Shown: in pieces, positions 9,031-18,749 of the stretch
Numbering within the stretch: the stretch's first letter is position 1
Layout of the letters: every line of letters starts with the position of its first letter
NCBI RefSeq assembly: GCF_001444405.1
Contig: NZ_CP013187.1
Span: 2,976,001-3,040,000, forward strand
Length of the DNA stretch: 64,000 bases
Direction of reading: 5' to 3'
From: Pseudoalteromonas phenolica
GTDB lineage: Bacteria; Pseudomonadota; Gammaproteobacteria; Enterobacterales; Alteromonadaceae
Made by a program: the position numbers and the translations under genes
The notes under the pieces: model-generated
Seen by the model: the letters and a program-made list of their open reading frames with translations, nothing else
The model's database searches: none
Told to the model about the DNA's origin: nothing

Positions 9031-9725
9031 GCGAATATAAAACCCTCATAAAAGATGGCATGTGGGCCAACAACCCAGCCATTGTTCAACTACTTGGTTT
9101 ATGCCCACTGCTTGCTGTAACCAGCACCATTACCAATGCTATGGGCTTGGGGATCGCAACCCTTCTGGTACTGGTTGGCTCGAATGTCACCGTATCATTG
9201 GTACGTAATTTTGTACCAAAAGACATTCGCATTCCTGTATTTGTCATGATCATTGCCGCGTTTGTAACCATCGTACAGTTATTAATGAACGCTTATACCT
9301 TCGGCTTATATCAAGCGCTGGGGATCTTCATTCCATTAATCGTAACCAACTGTGCCATTATTGGTCGTGCCGAAGCCTACGCTTCTAAAAATACCCCGCT
9401 ATTATCTGCATTCGATGGCATCATGATGGGCCTAGGGTTTATGGTGGTGCTGGTGCTACTAGGCGCAATGCGAGAGTTAATTGGCCAAGGTACCTTGTTT
9501 GATGGTGCAAACTTACTATTAGGCGATTGGGCGACGGTTCTGCGTATTGAAGTTTTCCAATTTGATAACCAATTCTTAGTGGCCATTTTACCGCCCGGTG
9601 CCTTCTTAGGTTTGGGTTTATTAATTGCCGCTAAAAATGTCATTGATGCGCAAATTAAAGCTAAAGCACAACCTACACAAGAAGCTGAAAAAGCACCCAG
9701 AGCACGTGTTACTAGCTTAACTTAA
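9027..9725 (+). CDS. rnfE: Rnf/Rsx electron transport complex subunit E
   Basis: This 232-residue polytopic membrane protein is homologous to RnfA, with a conserved NNPAIVQLLGLCPLLAV start and VTNCAIIGRAEA segment. I chose ATG 9027, not an in-frame start at 9009, because it follows an AGGAG site, overlaps the rnfG stop as ATGA and gives the family N-terminus MSEYK. It forms the last Rnf subunit and is followed by nth 14 bases downstream. Confidence 0.95.
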   Translation: MSEYKTLIKDGMWANNPAIVQLLGLCPLLAVTSTITNAMGLGIATLLVLVGSNVTVSLVRNFVPKDIRIPVFVMIIAAFVTIVQLLMNAYTFGLYQALGIFIPLIVTNCAIIGRAEAYASKNTPLLSAFDGIMMGLGFMVVLVLLGAMRELIGQGTLFDGANLLLGDWATVLRIEVFQFDNQFLVAILPPGAFLGLGLLIAAKNVIDAQIKAKAQPTQEAEKAPRARVTSLT

Positions 9726-9739
9726 ACGGGTTACGAACA

Positions 9740-10372
9740 ATGAACAAAACCAAAAGACTTGAGATCTTAACCCGTTTACGTGATGACAATCCAAACCCAG
9801 AAACAGAGTTGGATTTCACCACCCCTTTTGAGTTGCTTGTTGCTGTCACCTTGTCAGCACAAGCCACCGATGTGAGTGTGAATAAAGCGACGGCCAAACT
9901 ATTTCCAAAAGCAAATACCCCACAAGGTATTTTAGATATTGGCTTAGAATCGCTCAGAGATCACATTAAAACCATTGGTTTATATAATTCTAAAGCCAAT
10001 AACGTCTATAAGATGTGTCAGATCCTCATCGATAAACACGGTGGTGAAGTACCTGAAAACCGTGAAGCATTAGAAGCCCTACCAGGCGTTGGTCGAAAAA
10101 CTGCAAATGTGGTTTTAAACTGCGCGTTTGGCTGGCCAACCATTGCAGTCGACACCCATATTTATCGCGTTTCAAATCGCACCAAGTTTGCCATGGGTAA
10201 AGACGTGGTTGCCGTTGAAGAAAAGCTTGAAAAAGTAGTACCAAAAGAATTTAAAGTCGACGTACACCACTGGCTGATTTTACATGGTCGCTATGTCTGT
10301 GTTGCCCGTAAACCAAAGTGCGGCTCATGTATTATTGAAGATTTGTGTGAATTTAAAGAAAAAACAGATTAG
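9740..10372 (+). CDS. nth: Endonuclease III
   Basis: This is a DNA glycosylase/AP lyase that removes oxidised pyrimidines. The 210-residue protein has the helix-hairpin-helix LPGVGRKTANV with catalytic Lys120, the catalytic Asp138 (VDTHIYRVSNR) and a C-terminal [4Fe-4S] loop with Cys 187, 194, 197 and 203 in the canonical C-X6-C-X2-C-X5-C spacing. It sits directly after rnfE as in E. coli and is probably co-transcribed with it. Confidence 0.97.
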   Translation: MNKTKRLEILTRLRDDNPNPETELDFTTPFELLVAVTLSAQATDVSVNKATAKLFPKANTPQGILDIGLESLRDHIKTIGLYNSKANNVYKMCQILIDKHGGEVPENREALEALPGVGRKTANVVLNCAFGWPTIAVDTHIYRVSNRTKFAMGKDVVAVEEKLEKVVPKEFKVDVHHWLILHGRYVCVARKPKCGSCIIEDLCEFKEKTD

Positions 10373-10377
10373 ATGAG

Positions 10378-10400
10378 TAGAGCCATGGAGTTTGGCTCTA
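10378..10400. terminator. Possible terminator between nth and the convergent regulator gene
   Basis: An 8-bp perfect inverted repeat (TAGAGCCA/TGGCTCTA) with a 7-base loop lies in the 61-base gap between converging genes. There is no adjacent T tract, so its activity is uncertain. Confidence 0.4.
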
Positions 10401-10433
10401 ATCAAGAAAACGTTTTAAAGGCGCACATGACTT

Positions 10434-12539
10434 TTAATGATAAGTTCTATGTATATCCCCTGAGCGATTTGCCTTATCACTTATCATTACTCGACCTTGC
10501 TTCACATCATAACTTGAAAAGGCATTTACCTTCATTTTTGTTAAGCTTTTCTCAGTATTAATAGACACTTTATGTAAGTATTCACTCTCACCTTCTGCAT
10601 TCATATAATAAAGGTGTTGGTTATCTATTTTGGCCCAGTAGAACTCATTAGGTAAAGTCAAAGGGGTCGGCTCAATTTGATGGCCATCACTAGCGGTATT
10701 TAACCTCACTTGATACAAGCGGTGACTTCCTTGCTCAATGAGGTAAGCATTTCCCATTTGCGTATTATCAGATAAGCCATAAGCCCACTCCCCTTGCGGT
10801 AAATCGATGCGCTCTCCTACTAGATTGCGAATATGCAGATTAGGTTTGGCATGTTTAACCGCTGTGATTGCAACCATATTATTTGAAAGCCAATCTACGG
10901 CGATCACAGGTACATCACTGGTAAAAATAGCTTTTTCATCTGAAAGAACATCGAGCGGTTGTTGAGACTTCAGCTTATGGAGTGGGAGCGCGAAGACATC
11001 GTTGTCGATGACGAGTAAAACTTGTTTATCATCGGGTGAAATCGCCATATTACTCAGGGCATAAGATGACGTAAACTGGGTTAATATTTTTGATTGTGCT
11101 CGATGACTGTCTACAAAGTAGATCTGCATTTCACCACTGCGATTTGAAGCAAATAAGTAATCATCACTTTGATGAAACAAGGCTGGGTATGAATCAAACA
11201 CAGCCGAATTATAGAGCGAACGTGTTTCTTCATCTAATAGTAACCTCAAATTATAGTCATCTGGCTCAGTGCTAAACAGTAGAGAATGCCCATCAGCTAT
11301 ACGGTTTAATCGCTTAGAAAGTCGCTCTGAAACATTAACCACAACTCGACTGTTGTCACCATCAAAGTCACTTTGCATAATCTTCTGCATAGACGAAGAC
11401 GAATAATAAAAGATTTGCTCAGAGTCATGTGCCCAAATGGCTTCATAAACAGGCCTATCAAATTGCTTGCCAGCTGTGACTTGGTGATTTATCAAGTTGA
11501 ATGACAACAGTTGAGTTTTATGGTCACTCCCTGTGCTCATAACCAATAGTTTCTCGCCATCTGGTGACACATCTAAGTGGTGATATCCCCACCCTTTTGG
11601 TGCAGGTTGATTCAGTAGAGCATGTTCGTTTTTATTAAGGTCATAAGCATATATATGGTTAGGCCAGAAGTTTTCAGGCTGAGCAGTATAATAAATGACG
11701 TTTTTCTGGACGTGATAAGCGATGTCTTTGACTCTTTTATCCTGGCAGTTAAATAACATCGTTTCATCAGCGACACTAAAACCCTTACTTTGCTGATAAT
11801 TCAAGCGGGCTTTATAAACATCACACCGTCCCTTACCTTTATCTAAATAAATTAAGTCACTCCGCGTATCTTGCTCAGTAACAGCAATAATTTCGCTGAT
11901 AGGATGAGGCAGAGATGCTCGATTTACAGACGCGGTATTTATATTTTTTACCCATAGTTCAACATCATCAGACACATTACGCGTTCTTAAATAAAACAAG
12001 TGGTTTTGATCTGGGTGCATACGTGGAGAAAATTCTATCCCCTGCTCTCTCGTTAATGCCATTGAATAAGCAAGCTTGTCATTGTCACTTTGCTCAAACA
12101 CAAACCAAACAGCAGTAAGTAGAAACAAACCCAGAAAGATAACTAGGCGCTGACGATACAGATTAAAGTTAGCGGCTTCATTACCTTGCCTATCATTAAC
12201 CGTTGACTCTTCATTAACAGGCGAAGTTTTATACTCAGAAATAGTGCAAATAAATCGGTACCCTCGCTTTGGTACCGTTTGTATATATTTAGGCTGTTTT
12301 GGGTCGTCATTAAGGGCTTTGCGCAGATTGCCAACTAATTTATTAATCGCATTATCTGTCACTAAGGTATTAGCCCATACCGTTTCTAGCAGCGTTTGTC
12401 TTGAAATTAACTGTTCTGGATGGGTGAGAAAAAACTCTAAAAGCGCAATGAGTTTGGGCTCGATTTCTACTTGCGTGTTTTGTGTTGTGAGCAAACGTTG
12501 CTGCTGACTGTCAAAAATAAAATCGCCAAACTTAAGCAT
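10434..12539 (-). CDS. CadC-like membrane transcriptional regulator with beta-propeller-like sensor region
   Basis: The 701-residue protein begins with an OmpR/PhoB-type winged-helix domain (about 1-100, with the family end motif YIQTVPKRGYRF), a linker, one transmembrane helix (about 128-150) and a large periplasmic region of repeated blades resembling TolB/WD40 propellers (for example AISPDDKQVLLVIDND). This is the ToxR/CadC architecture: a membrane protein that binds DNA directly and senses an external cue. I chose the ATG at 12539; an in-frame TTG lies two codons upstream. It is divergent from the esterase gene at 12761 and is a plausible regulator of it. The ligand is unknown. Confidence 0.85.
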   Translation of the reverse strand: MLKFGDFIFDSQQQRLLTTQNTQVEIEPKLIALLEFFLTHPEQLISRQTLLETVWANTLVTDNAINKLVGNLRKALNDDPKQPKYIQTVPKRGYRFICTISEYKTSPVNEESTVNDRQGNEAANFNLYRQRLVIFLGLFLLTAVWFVFEQSDNDKLAYSMALTREQGIEFSPRMHPDQNHLFYLRTRNVSDDVELWVKNINTASVNRASLPHPISEIIAVTEQDTRSDLIYLDKGKGRCDVYKARLNYQQSKGFSVADETMLFNCQDKRVKDIAYHVQKNVIYYTAQPENFWPNHIYAYDLNKNEHALLNQPAPKGWGYHHLDVSPDGEKLLVMSTGSDHKTQLLSFNLINHQVTAGKQFDRPVYEAIWAHDSEQIFYYSSSSMQKIMQSDFDGDNSRVVVNVSERLSKRLNRIADGHSLLFSTEPDDYNLRLLLDEETRSLYNSAVFDSYPALFHQSDDYLFASNRSGEMQIYFVDSHRAQSKILTQFTSSYALSNMAISPDDKQVLLVIDNDVFALPLHKLKSQQPLDVLSDEKAIFTSDVPVIAVDWLSNNMVAITAVKHAKPNLHIRNLVGERIDLPQGEWAYGLSDNTQMGNAYLIEQGSHRLYQVRLNTASDGHQIEPTPLTLPNEFYWAKIDNQHLYYMNAEGESEYLHKVSINTEKSLTKMKVNAFSSYDVKQGRVMISDKANRSGDIHRTYH

Positions 12540-12760
12540 AAACAATTGTAATCAATAGATAAAAATTTATATTTCAGCACTTTATCACAGTATCTAACAG
12601 GTACAAAAAACAAACGTCCGAACAATCATCGAGCAAAAACTGATTGCATTGCAACGATTTATCCTTTTTTCATCCCTTTTTTTCCTGCAAATTTCATTAC
12701 TTTCGGCGGTTTTCCTAGCAACTTAAACACAGGTTAATTAGTACAACTAAAGGAATTAAA

Positions 12761-13975
12761 ATGAAGAAAGTTATCGTCTTTATATTTACTCTATGTTTTA
12801 TATTTAATTTAAGTGCTTATGCATCCGAACGGGGCACCACGATAGAAGATGGGATCTATTCCTCTATTTTATCTGAGCATCGCGGTCTATTAATTCACTT
12901 ACCCAATGCTTATCACCTAAATAAGTCGCAAACTTACCCAGTTTTATATTTGACGGATGGGTTAAGAAACTTTAAACATGCCGCTGGTACTTTAGATCTA
13001 CTAACTCAGTCTGATCATGCTAAAGAAATGATCATCGTCGCCATTAAAAATACGCACAGAACACGCGATTTCACGCCAACTTACGATGAAAGCTATAACC
13101 AGTGGGGTGTATCTGGCGGGGCTGATAACTTCTTGGACTTTATAGAAAAAGAGCTTATTCCTCATATCAATAAACGCTACCGTAGCAATGGCTTTAAGGT
13201 GTTATCAGGCCACTCGCTCGGTGGACTGCTATCAATCTATGCATTACAAACCCGACCTCAGTTATTCCAAGCGCATTTTGCTTTTAGCCCAAGCCTTTGG
13301 TGGCACAAAGGGAAAGTGTTAAAACAAGCTCACACTTTTTACAAACAAAAGAAAAATCTAAATAACTATTTATATTTAAACCTCGCTGATGAAACTGGCC
13401 ATATGTTGAGTTCTTTTGAGCAATATCGTGAATTACTAGGTAATCAAACACGTCTAGGCTTTGATTATGATTTAGAGTTCATAAAAAATGAGAATCACAG
13501 TACATCAGCAATGGTGGGACAAAACAGAGCCTATGTTGAGTTGTTTGAACAATTCAAATGCTCTCCTGATTTTGCTGCGCTGGGCTTAACAGGTATTGAT
13601 GCATGCTATGCTCAACTCTCTACGCAGTATGGGGTCAATTTAAAACCTGATTATCTGGCTTACAGATACGCTGCCGAAAAGGCCATTACAGACAAACGCT
13701 ACGCCGAAGCCATTGACATATACACACAACTTATCAGTACTTACCCTACTCGCACTGATGCTTATTTCAGACTCGCCTATTTGTATGAAGGTAAAGGAGA
13801 CAACACCCTGGCTATAAAGACCCTAGACAAGGCGCTCAAAATTAGCTTGAAAGAAAATGTTGAGAACAACAAGATTAAGACTTTCCGAGCCCATATTATG
13901 GCAAAGCTGCCAGAACAAACGTGCGAAACAGCAAAAGTTTATGTGGAAAACGGCAAAACAAAATGCGCTTTGTAG
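12761..13975 (+). CDS. Secreted alpha/beta-hydrolase esterase with C-terminal TPR repeats
   Basis: The 404-residue protein has a signal peptide (cut probably after AYA, residue 21), an esterase-D/IroE-like domain with nucleophile Ser152 in GHSLGG and a likely catalytic His246 (NENHST), and a C-terminal tail of two to three tetratricopeptide-like repeats (about 295-375). Such enzymes hydrolyse esters, including siderophore esters, but nothing nearby identifies the substrate. The start follows an AAAGGAATT ribosome-binding site. It is divergent from the CadC-like regulator and ends in a hairpin shared with the convergent AraC gene. Confidence 0.85.
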   Translation: MKKVIVFIFTLCFIFNLSAYASERGTTIEDGIYSSILSEHRGLLIHLPNAYHLNKSQTYPVLYLTDGLRNFKHAAGTLDLLTQSDHAKEMIIVAIKNTHRTRDFTPTYDESYNQWGVSGGADNFLDFIEKELIPHINKRYRSNGFKVLSGHSLGGLLSIYALQTRPQLFQAHFAFSPSLWWHKGKVLKQAHTFYKQKKNLNNYLYLNLADETGHMLSSFEQYRELLGNQTRLGFDYDLEFIKNENHSTSAMVGQNRAYVELFEQFKCSPDFAALGLTGIDACYAQLSTQYGVNLKPDYLAYRYAAEKAITDKRYAEAIDIYTQLISTYPTRTDAYFRLAYLYEGKGDNTLAIKTLDKALKISLKENVENNKIKTFRAHIMAKLPEQTCETAKVYVENGKTKCAL

Positions 13976-14001
13976 ATTAGAGGGAGCTTGCTCCCTCTAA
14001 T
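13976..14001. terminator. Bidirectional hairpin between converging genes
   Basis: A perfect 12-bp inverted repeat (ATTAGAGGGAGC / GCTCCCTCTAAT) with a TT centre starts right after the esterase stop codon and contains the stop codon of the convergent AraC gene. Confidence 0.75.
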
Positions 14002-15133
14002 TATTTTCTAAGAATGATTTACGATATACCGAGGGGCTTTGGCCAACTATTTTTTTAAAAGCCGTATTGAATGTCGACTTAGAATTAAAGCCGACTTCGA
14101 AGGCTATAATTGTGACTTGCTTTGTGGTTTCGGTCAGCGCCGTTTTTGCAGCTTCAATCCTGAAACCATTCACAAACTGAAAGAAATTTGTATTTAAATG
14201 CTGTGAGAAAGTTTCTGATATATGATTTTCAGACTCGCGTATTTCTTCTGATAAACGTTTTAAAGAAAGTGACTCATCTAAAAATAGCTGTTCACTTTGC
14301 ATAGCATGCCTGAGCTTATTCGCAATACTTTGCATTTTATCCTCACTCAACAAAGCCGTCCGTGTGCCTTGTGTTTTAGGTACGCCTTTGTCGACATGAC
14401 TGAGTACTTTTTGGCTTAACGCTTTTTGTATAAATATGGCTAAAGCAACGACCTCTAAAGCTGGCAGCAATCTACCTGTGCCAAACCAACGCCAACCTAA
14501 TGCATTAAGCGTAAATTCTATCGCAAACATGCACCATACTGCTCCCCAAATCACCAGTATAGGTTTAAACCAATCTACAGAACGCTGTTCAATGTCAGAA
14601 AAACGCTCCATAAGTTGCTGGTTATGGGCTCTATGAAGCTGAAAAGCCAGCAATAAAAAATACGCAGTGTAAATGATAAACAGAGTCGTCACGATCGAGC
14701 AGGTTAATATTGAAATTCGCCATAACTCAGGGTCTCGTGTGGCTGGGTTTGCCAAAGCGAGCTTTTCAGCAGGCGTAATCATGAATAAGAATGGCAGCAT
14801 AACGATGACTACGAGTGCAGGGCCCGATAAAGCCATCAGCCAATACTTTTTATCTATTTTCTTATCAGCAGACATTGTCGCGTGAGCGTAAAAGAACAGC
14901 GCTGGGCCCATTAAGATTCTAAAGGGAAACTGTAACCCTGCTAATTCAGGGGCGTACACATAGGCACCCGAATAAATAAACAGCTCACCGGCTAAGTGGA
15001 TAACAAGGAGTAGAAGTAAGCCTTTTAAAAATAAATTTTGCCTTTCTTTGCCACGATTAAACAAGTCTAATAAGGCAATAAAAGCCATCCCTATCATGCA
15101 AGAGTACAAAACTGTCGGAAATACATTAACCAT
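13997..15133 (-). CDS. AraC-family regulator with N-terminal membrane domain
   Basis: The 378-residue protein has about seven hydrophobic helices in the first 240 residues and a C-terminal AraC/XylS DNA-binding domain (about 270-375) with the signature IIAFEVGFNSKSTFNTAFKK followed by GQSPSVYR. This layout is common in marine gammaproteobacteria and suggests a membrane-embedded sensor controlling a nearby gene. The divergent genes at 15412 and 15840 are the natural candidates, 278 bases away, but no operator could be identified. Confidence 0.87.
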   Translation of the reverse strand: MVNVFPTVLYSCMIGMAFIALLDLFNRGKERQNLFLKGLLLLLVIHLAGELFIYSGAYVYAPELAGLQFPFRILMGPALFFYAHATMSADKKIDKKYWLMALSGPALVVIVMLPFLFMITPAEKLALANPATRDPELWRISILTCSIVTTLFIIYTAYFLLLAFQLHRAHNQQLMERFSDIEQRSVDWFKPILVIWGAVWCMFAIEFTLNALGWRWFGTGRLLPALEVVALAIFIQKALSQKVLSHVDKGVPKTQGTRTALLSEDKMQSIANKLRHAMQSEQLFLDESLSLKRLSEEIRESENHISETFSQHLNTNFFQFVNGFRIEAAKTALTETTKQVTIIAFEVGFNSKSTFNTAFKKIVGQSPSVYRKSFLENN

Positions 15134-15411
15134 TCACGTATTCAATAAATTATTAAAATAAGCGACCTAACTATATATCTAACTCTTCTTACAGTCCAAC
15201 ACCTATCCACCTGATACTATTGCTAATTTTATTTTACATCTCGAAACTTTTATATCTTTTTTAAGTAAAAATAACCCGTTATCAAACTATTTTTCACTCA
15301 AAAAGAATGCATTAATTTCTATTATTTCGTTCAAATAGGCCCATCAAGGCGCACAACTTTTACTTTTTCGGCAATCTTGTTCGCATCAAAAATAACTAAT
15401 TAAAGCGACCT

Positions 15412-15843
15412 ATGAAAATCTTTGAATGGCATGAAAAAAGACAGCACTTATTATCTTTGTTATGGATATTTATCACCGTCAATTACATTTACTGTGATGT
15501 TTTTACTCTACATCTTGCACCTTACTTGGAAGCTTTTTTAGCTGGGCAAGTTGGCAGTATAAGCATCACAGAAGAGTTCTTATTGATATTTGCCTTCATT
15601 ATGCAAATTCCCATGATCATGATTGTACTATCAAGGGTGCTGGCTTTTCCGTTAAATAAATACGCTAACCTTATTGCCGGAATAATTACAACATCAATAC
15701 AAGCTTTTACCGTCACCATGGGTGGCAGTCTTCACTACCTATTTTTTAGTTTCTTTGAGATATGCACCGGAATTTTCATTATCTATCTCGCTGCAACTTG
15801 GAAGAAAAACGAACTTGCCTCTTTAAAAAGGAACGCAGAATGA
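15412..15843 (+). CDS. Small four-helix membrane protein (DUF6326-like)
   Basis: The 143-residue protein has four strongly hydrophobic segments, with a short amphipathic N-terminus and a Lys-rich C-terminus. The pattern resembles the DUF6326 family, whose function is unknown. The next gene starts inside its stop codon (ATGA overlap), so the two are co-translated. It is divergent from the membrane AraC regulator. Confidence 0.7.
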   Translation: MKIFEWHEKRQHLLSLLWIFITVNYIYCDVFTLHLAPYLEAFLAGQVGSISITEEFLLIFAFIMQIPMIMIVLSRVLAFPLNKYANLIAGIITTSIQAFTVTMGGSLHYLFFSFFEICTGIFIIYLAATWKKNELASLKRNAE

Positions 15844-16577
15844 ATACACAACATAAAAATCAGCAATTTTACGCCCGAGTAGCAGGCCTTTCCTACATTA
15901 TTTTCACCCTTGCCGGCATTTTAGATAATTTTATTTTAAGCTCGACGCTCGCTTCTAGTGAACAATTCTTAAGTCATGGCGTGTTTGCCAACGAGCAACA
16001 TTTTCGCTGGGGTGTACTCGCAGAAATAGTGATGTTTACAGCGGTAACAACCGCATCAATGGGTTTTTACCTTGCTTTAAAACCCATCAATAAACCACTT
16101 ATGCAAACTGCGCTTTGTTTTCGGTTAGTTGAAATTATTATAGGTAGTTTTGTCGTCACTGTGAGTATGTCTATGTTGGCTCTGTCTAATAAAACTTATT
16201 TACTGAATGTATTCGACGCTGAACAAATACGTCATATCATCGTCATTGCTTCAAGCTTTAGACAGCCTGCTAGTGAATATAGCTGGATATTTATGGGCGT
16301 GGCCGGGATCATGACCTTCTATCTATTTTTTAAAACCAATTACATCCCAAAAGCTTGGTCAGTGTGGGGCATGTTCACTTACAGCAGTTTAATCATTTAC
16401 CCTGTTGCCAAGCTATTGATTGCCGATTTGCCAAGAGAAGCCATGTTTGTGATGTTTCCAGGTGCATTATTTGAATTAGGTGTTGGCTGTTGGTTACTTA
16501 TAAAAGGATTAGACTTTTCAGCCTATAAACATGAGCTACCATTCAAAACTGAGTTATCAATTTCTGCAGAGGCATAA
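15840..16577 (+). CDS. DUF4386-like membrane protein
   Basis: The 245-residue protein has about six transmembrane segments and the DUF4386-type start YARVAGLSYIIFTLAGI. I chose ATG 15840 because it overlaps the upstream stop codon as ATGA and follows AAGGA; an earlier in-frame start at 15762 would overlap the upstream gene by 82 bases. Its function is unknown. With the upstream gene it forms a two-gene membrane module next to the AraC regulator. Confidence 0.8.
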   Translation: MNTQHKNQQFYARVAGLSYIIFTLAGILDNFILSSTLASSEQFLSHGVFANEQHFRWGVLAEIVMFTAVTTASMGFYLALKPINKPLMQTALCFRLVEIIIGSFVVTVSMSMLALSNKTYLLNVFDAEQIRHIIVIASSFRQPASEYSWIFMGVAGIMTFYLFFKTNYIPKAWSVWGMFTYSSLIIYPVAKLLIADLPREAMFVMFPGALFELGVGCWLLIKGLDFSAYKHELPFKTELSISAEA

Positions 16578-16593
16578 ATAGAGGAATACAAGA

Positions 16594-16622
16594 AGAGGCT
16601 GATTTAAACTTGCTCAGCCTCT
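16594..16622. terminator. Hairpin between converging genes
   Basis: A 9-bp stem (AGAGGCTGA/TCAGCCTCT) with an 11-base loop lies in the 58-base gap between the DUF4386-like gene and the chemoreceptor gene. The minus-strand side is followed by a pyrimidine-rich stretch. Confidence 0.6.
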
Positions 16623-16635
16623 CCATTAAGGTGAG

Positions 16636-18216
16636 TTATCGTATAAATTTATTAATAAACTGATCAACCAATGCAGACTGTGCATTGAGTGACTCTTGTG
16701 TCTTTGACATGGTTGAGATTGTTCTATCAGAGCTTTGCATAGAGTCATTCGCAAGTTGCGAGATATGTACTGCATTGTTATTTAGCTCATTAGATACACC
16801 TGACATTTCTTCAGTTGCCGTAGCTATTTGATAGTTTAAACCTGAAATATCGTTCACTATAGCATTAATGCTCTCTAAACTAGCCTGTGTGCCCTCGGCT
16901 TGAGATACACATTCGGTTGATTTATTTACACCATTTTGAATAGCTTGAACTGCTTGCTCAGCTCGGCTTCGTAAATTTGCAATAATGGTATCGATCTCTT
17001 TAGTCGAATCTTGAGTTCGCTGTGCAAGTGCTCTTACTTCATCTGCTACAACAGCAAACCCCCTTCCTTGTTCACCTGCACGTGCCGCTTCAATCGCAGC
17101 ATTAAGTGCCAGTAAGTTCGTTTGCTCTGAGATCCCTCTAATCACATCAACCACACTGCCTATATTAACCGTCTGGGCATTTAACTCTTCTATGTCTGTT
17201 TGTGTTTGTGATAACTCTTCTGCCAATGCATAGTTGTTTTGCATATTTTCATTAACGGCTTTATTACCAATTTTCACCGACTCTAAAGCAGCTTCAGAGC
17301 GCTCAGCAGCGTTAGTGGTGTTGCTTGCAACTTCTGATATTGTCGCTGTCATTTCATTTATGGCAGTTGCAAGTGCATCTGTCTGCGCTTGCTGGCTATT
17401 TAGTAACTCTGCACTGCGATTACATTCGCTCACTGTATCATTAGCCTGCTCAGTAACCGTTGCACTGGCATCTTTTACTCGCCCTAATACAGCCCTTAGT
17501 TCAGACTCTCTAGCTAAAAGTGCTAACTCAATTGCTGCAATATCATTTACCTTTCCTAAATAAATTTTTTGCATTAATGGGTTATCATAAACTTCTTTCG
17601 CTTTCTCACTGAGTCTTCTAATTGGGGCCAATTGCTTATGTGTAAAAGCCAAAATAGCGATTAAAAGTACTGTTTCCGAAATATAGCTCCAAGGTGCAGG
17701 TAAGGAAGTAAGGAACATAGTCAACAGATAAAAAGCGACTATTATTGCCATGATTTGCGTTGGTAAAGACCATGATGGAGTTAATATTTTTTCAGCTGCA
17801 CTGCCTGAGTTAAGCTTTTGATAAATTTTCTCTGCACGATTAACTACGGATCTGTCTGGTTTAGTTCGCACCGATTGATACTCAACGGTTTTACCTGAAG
17901 CATCTTTTATTGGCGTAACAAAAGCATTCACCCAATAGTGATCACCATTCTTACAGCGGTTCTTCACCATTCCCATCCAAGATTGCCCACTACCAATATA
18001 ATCCCAAAGATTTTTAAAAGCAGCTTTTGGCATGCTCGGGTGGCGAACAATATTATGCGGTTTATTTTCTAGTTCGTGTAGCTCAAATCCCGCGACTTCG
18101 CAAAATTGCTTATTCGCATATTTAATTTGGCCGTTGGTGTTAGTTGTAGATAACAGGTTGTAATGATTGGGATAATCATACTCTCTGTTTGTCACTTGGT
18201 TTCTGCCTTTGGTCAT
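16636..18216 (-). CDS. PAS-domain methyl-accepting chemotaxis protein (Aer-like)
   Basis: The 526-residue protein has an N-terminal PAS domain (about 15-125, with the Aer-like GQSWMGMVKNRCKNGDHYW stretch), a hydrophobic hairpin (about 155-195), a short HAMP-like linker and a methyl-accepting signalling domain with the conserved hairpin tip (EQTNLLALNAAIEAARAGEQ). The lack of a periplasmic sensor domain and the Aer-type PAS suggest energy or redox taxis, possibly through FAD. A perfect FNR-type site lies about 80 bases upstream, which fits oxygen-dependent expression. Confidence 0.93.
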   Translation of the reverse strand: MTKGRNQVTNREYDYPNHYNLLSTTNTNGQIKYANKQFCEVAGFELHELENKPHNIVRHPSMPKAAFKNLWDYIGSGQSWMGMVKNRCKNGDHYWVNAFVTPIKDASGKTVEYQSVRTKPDRSVVNRAEKIYQKLNSGSAAEKILTPSWSLPTQIMAIIVAFYLLTMFLTSLPAPWSYISETVLLIAILAFTHKQLAPIRRLSEKAKEVYDNPLMQKIYLGKVNDIAAIELALLARESELRAVLGRVKDASATVTEQANDTVSECNRSAELLNSQQAQTDALATAINEMTATISEVASNTTNAAERSEAALESVKIGNKAVNENMQNNYALAEELSQTQTDIEELNAQTVNIGSVVDVIRGISEQTNLLALNAAIEAARAGEQGRGFAVVADEVRALAQRTQDSTKEIDTIIANLRSRAEQAVQAIQNGVNKSTECVSQAEGTQASLESINAIVNDISGLNYQIATATEEMSGVSNELNNNAVHISQLANDSMQSSDRTISTMSKTQESLNAQSALVDQFINKFIR

Positions 18217-18291
18217 CGTCGTTCACACTTATTAAAAAAGATATGATAATTTTTTATTAGAAATTGAGGAAAGCTTTTTCGTTATCAAAAT

Positions 18292-18305
18292 TTGATCGAG
18301 ATCAA
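18292..18305 (-). promoter_or_regulatory. FNR/EtrA-type binding site upstream of the chemoreceptor gene
   Basis: TTGATCGAGATCAA is a perfect match to the FNR consensus TTGAT-N4-ATCAA, centred about 82 bases upstream of the chemoreceptor start codon. Confidence 0.7.
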
Positions 18306-18425
18306 TTGAGAATACCGAACTAATAAAATATAGACGTTTTAGATATTTAATGAAAATAAAAAAATAAGATTCTGAATAGAGTTTTTTTATTAAAGGAGGA
18401 AAAGAAAGTCAGGATCAGAATGAAG

Positions 18426-18501
18426 TGGCGTCCCCTAGGGGATTCGAACCCCTGTTACCGCCGTGAAAGGGCGGTGTCCTAGGCCTCTAGACGAAGGGGA
18501 C
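18426..18501 (-). tRNA. tRNA-Glu(TTC), copy 7 in transcription order
   Basis: A 76-nt cloverleaf with encoded CCA, acceptor stem GTCCCCT/AGGGGAC and anticodon TTC. It is nearly identical to E. coli tRNA-Glu. It is the last gene of the minus-strand Ala-Glu array. Confidence 0.97.
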
Positions 18502-18587
18502 GCAGTATCATATAGATAATGTGTCACTAGGACTGGTTATTTAAGCTCTTACCATGCGAGCAAATATCTTGAGCACTTTTAGTAAAG

Positions 18588-18663
18588 TGGCGTCCCCTAG
18601 GGGATTCGAACCCCTGTTACCGCCGTGAAAGGGCGGTGTCCTAGGCCTCTAGACGAAGGGGAC
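18588..18663 (-). tRNA. tRNA-Glu(TTC), copy 6
   Basis: Identical 76-nt tRNA-Glu with encoded CCA. It lies exactly 162 bases from its left neighbour. Confidence 0.97.
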
Positions 18664-18749
18664 GCAGTATCATGTAGATAATGTGTCACTAGGACTGGTT
18701 ATTTAGGCTCTTACCATACGAGCATATATCTTGAGCACTTTTAGTAAAG

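Noticed and set aside
10373..10561. 62-codon frame directly after nth
   Set aside because: It overlaps the end of the regulator gene on the other strand, contains the intergenic hairpin and has no family features.
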